DNA of 35,046 nucleotides from JAVEYA01 sp034003745 (GTDB lineage: Bacteria > Bacillota > Peptococcia > DRI-13 > PHAD01), in assembly GCA_034003745.1 (NCBI GenBank), contig JAVEYA010000017.1, positions 1-35,046 of the forward strand, given 5' to 3'. This document shows, one piece after another, positions 7,634 to 14,473 of the stretch; positions within the stretch are counted from its first letter, which is position 1, and every line of letters starts with the position of its first letter. The position numbers were made by a program, and so were the translations under genes. A model generated the notes under the pieces. It was not told the DNA's origin. It made no database searches and saw nothing but the letters and a program-made list of their open reading frames with translations.

Positions 7634-8503
7634 TTAGAAACCAAAGGAACTGCCGGTTGAGGCAGGCTTCCGTCCGGCTTGGATATCCAGCTGGCGTTTC
7701 ACCTTGTCAATATCCTCATTCTTTTTAATCAAAACACCCATAAAGGGCACATCATGTACGATCTGGTGCGGTTTGGCGCCGCCGATTACCAGAGCCTGCA
7801 CCCAGTCCAGCAGTTCACTGGTGCTGGGCTTTTTTTGCAAGCCCGAGATATTGCGCAAATTGTAAAAGGCTTGGATGGCTTTCTCCATAATGGTTTTTTC
7901 CAGGTGGGGATGATGGACTTTGATGATTTCTTCCATCATGACGGCGTCGGGGAAATCGATATAGTGAAAAATGCAGCGCCTTAAGAAAGCGTCGGGCAAT
8001 TCCTTTTCGGCATTCGAAGTGATGATGACGATAGGCCGGTTCCTGGCGGAGACCGTCTCTTTCGTCTCCGGGATGTAGAAGTTCATAATATCCAGTTCCC
8101 AGAGGAGGTCATTGGGGAACTCCAAATCGGCTTTGTCAATTTCGTCAATCAAAAGTACGCTCGTTTGCTCGGAAGTGAACGCTTCGCCCAGCCGGCCCAG
8201 CTTGATATAGTTACTGATATTGGAGACGTCGCGATCGCCGAATTGGCTGTCGTACAGGCGCTGTACCGTATCATACATGTACAGGCCCTCTTTGGCCTTG
8301 GTCGTGGATTTAACGCTCCAGATGATCAGGTTTAACCCCAAATCTTCCGCAATGCTTTTAGCCAGCATGGTTTTGCCCGTGCCGGGCTCTCCCTTGATTA
8401 AGAGCGGGCGGCCCAGATTAATGGCAATATTAACGCTGTTCTTTAACTCCGTCGCGGCAATATAGTCCTTGGTCCCTTTAAACTGCGTGAATTCAGTAGC
8501 CAT
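7634..8503 (-). CDS. MoxR family AAA+ ATPase (CoxD-like)
   Basis: This 289-residue AAA+ protein has Walker A GEPGTGKT (about 38-45), Walker B LLIDEID (about 117-123), sensor IITSNAEKELPDAFLRRC with arginine finger residues, and a C-terminal lid. MoxR ATPases act with VWA partners as chaperones that insert cofactors or remodel metalloenzymes. The ATG at 8503 is preferred: GAGGTGA lies just upstream, while the GTG at 8512 sits inside that ribosome site. It is the middle gene of hydrolase-MoxR-VWA, with 41 and 28 base gaps. Its closest functional analogue by context is CoxD, which helps rebuild the molybdenum centre of CO dehydrogenase; this assignment rests on context. Confidence 0.9.
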   Translation of the reverse strand: MATEFTQFKGTKDYIAATELKNSVNIAINLGRPLLIKGEPGTGKTMLAKSIAEDLGLNLIIWSVKSTTKAKEGLYMYDTVQRLYDSQFGDRDVSNISNYIKLGRLGEAFTSEQTSVLLIDEIDKADLEFPNDLLWELDIMNFYIPETKETVSARNRPIVIITSNAEKELPDAFLRRCIFHYIDFPDAVMMEEIIKVHHPHLEKTIMEKAIQAFYNLRNISGLQKKPSTSELLDWVQALVIGGAKPHQIVHDVPFMGVLIKKNEDIDKVKRQLDIQAGRKPASTGSSFGF

Positions 8504-8544
8504 GTGAATCACCTCAATTTATTTTATTACCCTGCCGGATATTA

Positions 8545-9522
8545 TTACGCCAGGGAGAAAATATATTTCTCATCCTTAATTTCTTTGACGACGGCCTGGT
8601 TTTGCACGAGCCATTCCAGATGCGCCGCCGTTTCTCCGGTGGCAAACCATTTTTGCGGGAAGGGAAATTCCTCAAAAGACGCGTATGTCAGGTCCCAGGT
8701 CATGTGCTGGGCGGCCTGATAGGCTGTGCAGGAACCTTCGGCCACAATTTCCAGAGCCTCGGCCAGCCTTCTTTCATGATGCAGCTTCAATTCCTGAATT
8801 CTTTTCTTGCAGTCGGTAATCGGGCTGCGGTGGCCGGGCAGAGTCAGTTCGATATCGAATTTGGCAATTTTATCGAGACTCTCCAGGTAACGTTCTAGGG
8901 AATTGACCATCAGCGGCCAGACGGTAATGTGGGGTGTAATATCGCCTAAAATATGGTCCCCGGAAATCAGAAGCTTCTTTTCTTTATCGTAAAGACAGGT
9001 ATGACCGAGGGTATGGCCCGGCGTCAAGAGCACCCGGAATTTATATCCGCCTACCTCAATCCGGTCGCCTTCCCCCACCGTAGTGAACGCGACCTCACAT
9101 GAAGCGCCCTTTTTGTTGGCCGGGTGATTGTTGATGGTTTCCTGCAAAATATCCGGAGGAAAGCCGTAGCTCCTTTGCTGATAGCCTAATAACTCCCAGT
9201 AGTTTCCTTTAATATAGCGGGTGATCTCGTCCGCGTCATGCTGACTGCAGTACACATTGGATGTGGGTGTGGCCAGGTAGGCGACTCCACCGGAGTGGTC
9301 GGCGTGCTGGTGGGTGATATAGAAATCACAGTCGGCAGGCGTTACGTTCAGTTCCTGCAAAGCGGCGGTGACGGCTTCCCGGCTCTCGGGATGGTTGAAG
9401 CCGGTATCGATCATCAAATGCTTATCCTGTCCTTTGATGAAATAAGAATTGAGCCGTTTAAGCGGCGTGCCGGGCAGCGGCACCTCAATTTTAAATAAAT
9501 TCGGCAAGAGCTCGATTGGCAT
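8545..9522 (-). CDS. Metallo-beta-lactamase fold hydrolase
   Basis: This 325-residue protein has the full MBL metal set: THQHADH (H71, H73, D75, H76), the second histidine in TPGHTLGHTCLY, the aspartate in LLISGDHILGD and a final histidine in LTLPGHRSP. A C-terminal helical winged region follows (about 245-325). This resembles the glyoxalase II/LACTB2-like group that acts on thioesters or nucleic acids. The ATG at 9522 has GGAGAG upstream. It is the first gene of the minus-strand operon with MoxR and VWA, and diverges from xdhC across a 167-base AT-rich gap. The substrate is unknown. Confidence 0.88.
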   Translation of the reverse strand: MPIELLPNLFKIEVPLPGTPLKRLNSYFIKGQDKHLMIDTGFNHPESREAVTAALQELNVTPADCDFYITHQHADHSGGVAYLATPTSNVYCSQHDADEITRYIKGNYWELLGYQQRSYGFPPDILQETINNHPANKKGASCEVAFTTVGEGDRIEVGGYKFRVLLTPGHTLGHTCLYDKEKKLLISGDHILGDITPHITVWPLMVNSLERYLESLDKIAKFDIELTLPGHRSPITDCKKRIQELKLHHERRLAEALEIVAEGSCTAYQAAQHMTWDLTYASFEEFPFPQKWFATGETAAHLEWLVQNQAVVKEIKDEKYIFSLA

Positions 9523-9689
9523 GATTTATTCTCTCCTTTTGCTAAATACCTATTCTATTAAAAAATAATATAAATTTAGGTATAATTATAATACATCTAT
9601 TACCTAATTATCTATTATATAATAAAATTAATAATAGAATACGAATAAATTTAAGTTAAAATGATTGCTCGATATAAGGGAGGGCCGCC
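9523..9689. promoter_or_regulatory. AT-rich divergent promoter region with TACCTA/TAGGTA half-sites
   Basis: This gap separates the hydrolase-moxR-VWA operon (minus) from xdhC-yqeC-yqeB-mocA (plus). It holds TACCTA at 9547 and 9601 and the inverse TAGGTA at 9577. It also has a 10-base inverted repeat TATTCTATTA (9551) and TAATAGAATA (9632), and a -10-like TATAAT near 9581. Shared control of both operons is plausible; no regulator can be named. Confidence 0.5.
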
Positions 9690-10496
9690 ATGCAGGAAAA
9701 ACTGATGGAGATTGTTACGGAGAAACTGAAGAAAAAAGAAGAGACTGCTCTGGTGATTATCACCAAAGAAGAAGGGCATTCTCCGCGCGGCGTCGGGACG
9801 ATGATGGCCGTAGACAGCGCGGGATGTATTCTGGGCGGAACTATCGGCGGGGGAGCGGCTGAAGAAAAAGCAAGGCTTGCCGCGGTGGAAGCCGTCAAAG
9901 AAGGCGTCTCCAAAACAATGGCGATAAAGATTGATTTACCGGATGAGTCAGGCCAAGCATCGAATTGCGGCGGCAATATTGAAGTGCTCATCAAAGTCTT
10001 CAAGAATCCCGACAAGCTGCTGATCATAGGGGCCGGGCATGTAGGCTTAGCACTGTATAAGTTTGCCAAGCTGTTGGGCTATTCTGTGACGGTTCTGGAC
10101 AATCGTCCGGAATTTGTCACGAAAGAAAGATTTCCGGAAGCCGCTGCGCTTATCTGCGGGGAGATTGCCGCTGAATTAAAAAAATATCCCATTGATGAGC
10201 TGACCAGCATAGTCATTATCACCCACGGCCACCAGTACGATGAAATCGCGCTGGAAGCGGTGGCGCAAAGACCGGCCCGCTATATCGGGATGATCGGGAA
10301 CCGGGCGAAACTAAAAATTGTTTTTGATAATCTGAAACAAAGAGGCATACCGGAGGAAACCCTGCAAAAAGTCTTTGCCCCGGTGGGCTTAAATATCGGC
10401 GGCGACGCCAGGGCGGAAGTGGCCCTGTCGATAATCGCACAGATTCAAGCCGTTAAATACGGGCGTCCGGGCGGCTTCATCGAGATCGTAAAATAG
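9690..10496 (+). CDS. xdhC: XdhC/CoxF-type molybdenum cofactor maturation protein
   Basis: This 268-residue protein has an N-terminal XdhC/CoxI domain (ALVIITKEEGHSPRGVGTMM, then SNCGGNIEVLI with C93) and a C-terminal Rossmann domain (LLIIGAGHVGLALYKFAKLLG, about 110-130; later ARYIGMIGNRAK). XdhC proteins bind molybdenum cofactor, help add the terminal sulfido ligand and hand it to xanthine-dehydrogenase-family enzymes. The ATG has GGGAGG upstream. It heads a four-gene operon with yqeC, yqeB and mocA. The probable client in this window is the Mo hydroxylase at 26-30 kb, though others may exist. Confidence 0.92.
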   Translation: MQEKLMEIVTEKLKKKEETALVIITKEEGHSPRGVGTMMAVDSAGCILGGTIGGGAAEEKARLAAVEAVKEGVSKTMAIKIDLPDESGQASNCGGNIEVLIKVFKNPDKLLIIGAGHVGLALYKFAKLLGYSVTVLDNRPEFVTKERFPEAAALICGEIAAELKKYPIDELTSIVIITHGHQYDEIALEAVAQRPARYIGMIGNRAKLKIVFDNLKQRGIPEETLQKVFAPVGLNIGGDARAEVALSIIAQIQAVKYGRPGGFIEIVK

Positions 10497-10518
10497 ACAG
10501 GAATAAGGGTGCGTGGCA

Positions 10519-11271
10519 ATGAAACTAAGTGACGTATTCGCGGAAAAAAACGGGATGATTACTTTTGTCGGCGCCGGCGGGAAGAGTTCCCTACTGAGAA
10601 AGCTGGCCGCCGAGTGGCAGGAAGAGGGGCATCCTTTTCTTTTGACCACGACTACGAAAATGGGTCCGGAGCAGGTACAAGAATACGACCCCGTTTTTTC
10701 GCCTGACTTCGAGGACGGATTGCGGCAGGTTCAAGAAAAGCTGGACCAATACGGCTATGCCGCCTGGTTTCAGGAGCGTACCGCCACCAAGGCGGTGGGC
10801 CTGCCGGTGGACTGGCTGGATAGCGTCTATTGCGCCGGGCTGGTCCAAAGCATCCTGGCGGAGGGGGACGGCGCCGGACAAAAGCTCTTAAAGGCCCCCC
10901 GGGAAGGCGAACCGGTTGTTTCGAGGCTGAATGAGACGGTTGTGGGCGTACTGAATCTGGGAGCCTTGGGGAGAAGGCTTGGTCCGGATATTGTCTTTCG
11001 TCTGGAGTTGGTCGCCGTTCTCTTGGGCAAGGATGAGGGAGAAGTGATTACCCCTGGTGATTATGTTACGCTGGCTTTGCATGAACGGGGTATTTTCAGC
11101 CGCACATACGGGGAGAAACTGCTGGTGCTGACCAATGTAGAGTCGGCGGACTTGGATATAGCCGAGGAAATGATTGCGCGTATAAGCGAAAGACCAGGCT
11201 GTGATATCCGGCGTTTCCTGGTGACGAGGGGGTTCGACAAACAGCTCGAACCGGTGAAAATAGTTGGATAA
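10519..11271 (+). CDS. yqeC: Selenium-dependent hydroxylase accessory protein YqeC
   Basis: This 250-residue protein has a P-loop near its start (ITFVGAGGKSSLLRKLA, about 15-31), followed by LLTTTTKM and later PREGEPVV, which are conserved blocks of the YqeC family. The family occurs with selenium-dependent molybdenum hydroxylases and is thought to act in cofactor selenation; its exact reaction is unproven. The ATG at 10519 is preferred over the in-frame GTG at 10513 because AAGGGT is correctly spaced only for the ATG. It lies between xdhC and yqeB in one operon. Confidence 0.85.
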   Translation: MKLSDVFAEKNGMITFVGAGGKSSLLRKLAAEWQEEGHPFLLTTTTKMGPEQVQEYDPVFSPDFEDGLRQVQEKLDQYGYAAWFQERTATKAVGLPVDWLDSVYCAGLVQSILAEGDGAGQKLLKAPREGEPVVSRLNETVVGVLNLGALGRRLGPDIVFRLELVAVLLGKDEGEVITPGDYVTLALHERGIFSRTYGEKLLVLTNVESADLDIAEEMIARISERPGCDIRRFLVTRGFDKQLEPVKIVG

Positions 11272-11309
11272 TCGGTTGTGGCCAAAGCGTTGCTAAGGAG
11301 GTTAAAAAT

Positions 11310-12116
11310 ATGGATAAGAAATTGGTGGCAGTCAGAGGGGGCGGCGATATCGCCACCGGAACCATCTGCCGATTGGCCCAGGCAGGATTTAGAGTCGTCG
11401 TTCTGGAAATCCCGCAGCCCACAGTGATTCGGCATACTGTTTCTGTGGCCCAATGTGTTTTTGCCGGAGAGATGGAAATCGAGGGAATGAAAGCGGTGAA
11501 GGTCTCTTCCCCCGAAGAGGCTTTAACCATGCTGGAAAAGGGACGGATTCCGGTGGCGGTTGATCCGGAGGGCCAATATATCGAACAGCTCCAACCCTAC
11601 GTGGTGGTCGACGGGATCCTGGCTAAGAAGAATCTGGGGACGAAGCTGACCATGGCCCCGATCGTCATCGGCCTGGGCCCCGGTTTCACGGCCCAACAGG
11701 ATGTTCATGCGGTCGTCGAGACGAACCGCGGGCATTTTCTGGGCAAGGTCTATTACGAAGGTTCGGCCATCCCGGATACCGGCGTACCCGGGGATATTGC
11801 CGGATACAGCGTAGAGCGGCTGGTGCGCTCGCCGGCTGACGGTACGTTCAAGCCGGCCCGGAAGATCGGCGATACGGTGGAGAAGGGCGAACTCCTCGGG
11901 CATGTGGCCGGAGTCCCTGTACTCTCCCCGCTGCAAGGCGTGCTGCGGGGCCTCATTAACGAGGGCGTGCCGGTTAAAGAGCGCATGAAAATCGGCGATG
12001 TGGACCCCCGGGACGTCCGGGCGCATTGCTGGAGTATTTCCGATAAGGCGCGGGCGATCGGCGGCGGAGTGCTGGAGGCCATCCTGCATCTAAGCGCCGC
12101 CAGAGAAACCGCATGA
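11310..12116 (+). CDS. yqeB: Selenium-dependent molybdenum hydroxylase system protein YqeB (EF2563 family)
   Basis: This 268-residue protein starts with a Rossmann-like segment (LVAVRGGGDIATGTICRLAQAG) and contains VVDGILAKKN and PIVIGLGPGF, characteristic of the EF2563/YqeB family. Together with YqeC this family is a genomic marker for enzymes in which a labile selenium replaces sulfur at the molybdenum centre. AAGGAGG is well placed before the ATG. Its end overlaps mocA by four bases (ATGA), indicating coupled translation. Its presence suggests that at least one Mo enzyme of this organism uses selenium; whether it is the one in this window is inference. Confidence 0.88.
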   Translation: MDKKLVAVRGGGDIATGTICRLAQAGFRVVVLEIPQPTVIRHTVSVAQCVFAGEMEIEGMKAVKVSSPEEALTMLEKGRIPVAVDPEGQYIEQLQPYVVVDGILAKKNLGTKLTMAPIVIGLGPGFTAQQDVHAVVETNRGHFLGKVYYEGSAIPDTGVPGDIAGYSVERLVRSPADGTFKPARKIGDTVEKGELLGHVAGVPVLSPLQGVLRGLINEGVPVKERMKIGDVDPRDVRAHCWSISDKARAIGGGVLEAILHLSAARETA

Positions 12117-12736
12117 GCGTTTCTACGGTGAATATTGCCGCCTTGGTGCTGGCAGCCGGGATTTCCCGCCGGATGGGCCGGAATAAACTGCTGCTGGAGT
12201 TCGGGGAGAAAACGATTATCGAAAAAACCCTGGAGAATATTTTGGCCTCTCAGGTTAACACGGTTACGGTGACGTTGGGCCATATGAAGGAGGAAATGGC
12301 CCGGATTCTGGCTCCGTATGCGGATGCCGGGAGCATCACCTTGGCGGAAAACCCTTTTTATCCGGAGGGAATGGGTTCTACTGTCAGGGTAGGGGTGAAG
12401 AGGGTCCTGGAGAAAGGAACATATGACGCCATTATGTTTTTTAACGGGGATATGCCCTTTATCCGGCCGCAAACCATTGACGCCCTGATCGAAACCTATG
12501 TTAGACAAGACGCGGCCATTGTCGTGCCTTGTTTTCAGGGCAGGCGCGGAAATCCGGTTTTGTTCGGCAAGAAATTCTTCCGTGAACTGCTGGAGGCCTC
12601 CGGTGACGTCGGGGCCAGGGAATTGCTGCAAAAGCATGCCGCAGAAGTAGTATGGCTGGAGGTGGCGGATCCGGGGATCCATGAAGATATCGACTGTCCG
12701 GAAGACTATCAGCGCTTAAAAAACAATAGACAATAA
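12113..12736 (+). CDS. mocA: Molybdenum cofactor nucleotidyltransferase (MocA family)
   Basis: This 207-residue protein of the MobA-like NTP transferase fold has the nucleotide motif LVLAAGISRRMGRNKLLLEF (about 11-30), the metal-binding block FFNGDMPFI, and a C-terminal DPGIHEDIDCPEDYQRL typical of MocA. MocA attaches CMP to molybdopterin-Mo to give the cytosine dinucleotide form used by many xanthine-dehydrogenase-family hydroxylases. The ATG overlaps the yqeB stop. It is the last gene of the accessory operon, and the three-subunit Mo enzyme at 26-30 kb fits as a recipient of MCD cofactor. Confidence 0.88.
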   Translation: MSVSTVNIAALVLAAGISRRMGRNKLLLEFGEKTIIEKTLENILASQVNTVTVTLGHMKEEMARILAPYADAGSITLAENPFYPEGMGSTVRVGVKRVLEKGTYDAIMFFNGDMPFIRPQTIDALIETYVRQDAAIVVPCFQGRRGNPVLFGKKFFRELLEASGDVGARELLQKHAAEVVWLEVADPGIHEDIDCPEDYQRLKNNRQ

Positions 12737-12747
12737 AGGGTATAATG

Positions 12748-12778
12748 TGACGCAAAGTCCCAGGTATTGCTAAGAATG
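12748..12778 (+). other. Possible truncated second copy of the c-di-GMP aptamer core
   Basis: The sequence GTGACGCAAAGTC followed ten bases later by GCTAAG repeats two conserved blocks of the riboswitch downstream (GACGCAAAGTC, then CTAAG). The 5' stem with the GAAA tetraloop and the TATG half of the receptor are missing, so it cannot be a working aptamer. It may be a relic of a tandem array, or chance. Confidence 0.35.
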
Positions 12779-12807
12779 TTGACAAAATATACAAATAAAT
12801 GTAGTAT
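12779..12807 (+). promoter_or_regulatory. Sigma-A-like promoter of the matrix locus
   Basis: A perfect TTGACA (12779-12784) and TAGTAT (12802-12807) are separated by 17 bases. Transcription would begin near 12814, just before the riboswitch. The -10 lies inside a perfect palindrome, so a protein bound there would block or shape initiation. Confidence 0.75.
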
Positions 12808-12835
12808 ATTAATATTAATATACTACATTTATTTG
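12792..12835. repeat. Perfect 44-bp palindrome overlapping the promoter
   Basis: The left half starts CAAATAAATGTAGTATATTA and the right half is its exact reverse complement, ending TACATTTATTTG, with no spacer. It covers the -10 element and predicted start site. It could be a large operator or a cruciform-forming element. Only its 3' half would be in the transcript from the promoter above, so an RNA hairpin would require an upstream start. Confidence 0.8.
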
Positions 12836-12900
12836 GCAAATCAGGTGAAAGCCTGAGACGCAAAGTCTGGATTCTAAGGCAGGGAAATTCCTGTTATGAA
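12835..12900 (+). promoter_or_regulatory. Cyclic di-GMP class I riboswitch (GEMM-I)
   Basis: The RNA shows the full GEMM-I core in order. These are GGCAAA; a six-base-pair stem TCAGGT/GCCTGA capped by a GAAA tetraloop (12841-12856); GACGCAAAGTC (12857-12867); and a second stem carrying the 11-nucleotide tetraloop receptor CTAAG (12874) with TATG (12895). The tetraloop and its receptor are diagnostic. An intrinsic terminator starts immediately after, so the switch probably controls transcription read-through into the signal peptidase/TasA/adhesin genes. Whether the ligand turns it on or off cannot be decided by eye. Confidence 0.9.
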
Positions 12901-12936
12901 CGTCCGACTGCAAATTTTTGCAGCCGGACGTTTTTT
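12901..12936 (+). terminator. Riboswitch expression-platform terminator
   Basis: CGTCCGACTGCAA pairs with TTGCAGCCGGACG around a short loop (one mismatch) and is followed by six T residues. It lies directly behind the c-di-GMP aptamer and ahead of the first matrix gene. Confidence 0.88.
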
Positions 12937-12978
12937 ATTTGTCAAATTTCAACAAGGAAAAAGTTGGGAAGTGTTGTC

Positions 12979-13626
12979 ATGGAAAAACCAGCCCGGGACC
13001 AAAGGGTACGCGCCGGCGTCTTGAATATCCTTGCAGTGGTTCTTTGCGCCCTGCTGATACCGGTTATCGTAGCCAATGTGACCATTATCGTCAAATCTCT
13101 TGTCAATCCCAACGAGCCGCCTGATTTCCTGGGGTACAAGCCCTTTATCGTCTTATCCGACTCCATGCTGCCGACCATTCACTCCGGAGACCTGGTGATT
13201 GTCAAAAAGGCTGATACGGCCCGGCTTATAGAAGGGGATGTCATCTCGTTCATGGAAGGCAGTGCGGTCATTACCCACAGAATCGTGCAGATAACGGAAA
13301 AAGACGGCAAGCGCTTCTTTGCCACCAGAGGGGATAACAATAACGCGGATGATCCCCGGGCGGTAAGTGAGGAAGCAGTGCAGGGGATTTATCTCTTCGG
13401 TATAGCCAAAATAGGCGACGCGGCCCTCTTTATCCAAACCCCGGTGGGTACGCTGACGGTTATCGTGGCGCCGCTGATTTTGATTATTGCTTATTATATT
13501 TACAGCAGAAGGAGGTTGGATAAGGAAAAACAGGCGAAGACCCGGGAACTGGAACAGGAACTGGAGAAAATGCGCCTGCAGTTGGCCGCAAACGCCGCAG
13601 AGAATGAAGAAAAAACTTTGGATTAG
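12979..13626 (+). CDS. SipW-like signal peptidase I with cytoplasmic coiled-coil tail
   Basis: This 215-residue membrane protease of the S26B (ER/archaeal-like) type has an N-terminal membrane helix (about 13-38). The catalytic serine block is SDSMLPTIHSGD (Ser62) and the histidine block ITHRIVQI (His100), which replaces the lysine of ordinary bacterial LepB. A second helix lies near 160-180. SipW enzymes cleave the leaders of TasA-like matrix proteins. The last about 40 residues (RRRLDKEKQ to the end) form a charged heptad-rich helix, not usual for SipW. The start may instead be TTG at 12964, which has AAGGAA upstream; the ATG has a weaker GGGAAG. It is the first gene behind the riboswitch. 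Confidence 0.9.
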   Translation: MEKPARDQRVRAGVLNILAVVLCALLIPVIVANVTIIVKSLVNPNEPPDFLGYKPFIVLSDSMLPTIHSGDLVIVKKADTARLIEGDVISFMEGSAVITHRIVQITEKDGKRFFATRGDNNNADDPRAVSEEAVQGIYLFGIAKIGDAALFIQTPVGTLTVIVAPLILIIAYYIYSRRRLDKEKQAKTRELEQELEKMRLQLAANAAENEEKTLD

Positions 13627-13683
13627 AAGGCAAAGGGAAATTTCTTAAAATATAAAATGGTTAAAAAGAAAGGATGATTGAAT

Positions 13684-14352
13684 ATGATGAAAAACTTACC
13701 GGCTAAACTTTTAGTCCTGGCAGTTATGGCGACTTTAATCACCACCACCCTCGTTTCGGGTACTTTTGCCAAGTACGTGAAAGGCATTACGGCAGAGGAT
13801 ACAGTACGTGTAGCCAAGTTTGCTTTTAATTTAACAGATGGCACAACAGCATTTGCCGACCAATCGGCTTCTTCAACGGTGGCGGTGGATGTTTTTAAAA
13901 CAACGGATGCCGGTTTGTATGACGATGGCGACGAAGGGACTTTTATTGCTCCGGGGACTGCGGGTTCCTTCACGTTGGAAGTAGAGAATCTTAGTGAGGT
14001 CGATGTGACGGCGTCCTTTGGCCTAAATGAAACTAATACCGGTTCGATTCCTGTTTATTATACGATCGGCGCCGCTGAACAAAGATATTCCGCCGTGCTG
14101 ACCGGCGCTTATACCGGTGGTGCTGGTGGAACTTATCAGAATCTCACTGCTCTTGCAACCGCTCTAAGCGGATTAGACCTTGAAGCTACTGATGGTGCAA
14201 CTGCAACAACCGGTTCCAAAGAGCTTCATTGGGTCTGGGAATTTAATGCTGACGGGACGGGACAATCAGATACAACCGATACAGCACTTGGCATAGATGG
14301 TGACGCCGAGATTATCCTCACTGTTGCTACCACTGTAACCCAAAAAGATTAA
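13684..14352 (+). CDS. TasA/camelysin-like exported fibre protein
   Basis: This 222-residue secreted protein starts MMKNLPAKLLVLAVMATLIT, then SGTFAKYVKG and TVRVAKFAFNL, the pattern seen at the leader end of SipW-processed TasA-like proteins in Clostridia. The mature part is a beta-rich acidic domain (IAPGTAGSFTLEVENLSEVDV, then LHWVWEFNADGTGQ and DTALGIDGDAEI). TasA proteins polymerise into biofilm fibres. The ATG at 13684 is chosen behind AAAGGA. The signal peptidase gene ends 57 bases upstream. A strong hairpin follows in the 3' gap and may set higher expression of this gene. Confidence 0.82.
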   Translation: MMKNLPAKLLVLAVMATLITTTLVSGTFAKYVKGITAEDTVRVAKFAFNLTDGTTAFADQSASSTVAVDVFKTTDAGLYDDGDEGTFIAPGTAGSFTLEVENLSEVDVTASFGLNETNTGSIPVYYTIGAAEQRYSAVLTGAYTGGAGGTYQNLTALATALSGLDLEATDGATATTGSKELHWVWEFNADGTGQSDTTDTALGIDGDAEIILTVATTVTQKD

Positions 14353-14382
14353 TTACATTAATAAGCTGTGCCAAGCTATAAT
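14353..14382 (+). promoter_or_regulatory. Candidate internal promoter
   Basis: TTACAT (14353) and a perfect TATAAT (14377-14382) are separated by 18 bases in the gap after the TasA-like gene. It could give riboswitch-independent expression of the downstream genes. Sequence match only. Confidence 0.4.
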
Positions 14383-14391
14383 ATGTGCCTG

Positions 14392-14421
14392 ATGGCTCTC
14401 CACACTTGTGAGGGGAGCCAT
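14392..14421 (+). other. Intergenic stem-loop without T tract
   Basis: ATGGCTCTCC pairs with GGGGAGCCAT (one G-U pair), with a further CAC/GTG pairing in the loop. No T run follows, so it is not a standard terminator. A partial stop or mRNA-end stabiliser for the TasA-like gene is likely. Confidence 0.65.
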
Positions 14422-14473
14422 TGGGGAATTAGAAGCAATAAATAAGCAATAGAAGGGGAAGGAGGCGTTTCAT

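Noticed and set aside
12501..12863. Minus-strand open frame of 120 codons over mocA and the riboswitch
   Set aside because: It is antisense to a clear gene, crosses the promoter and aptamer, and shows no ribosome site or recognisable domain.
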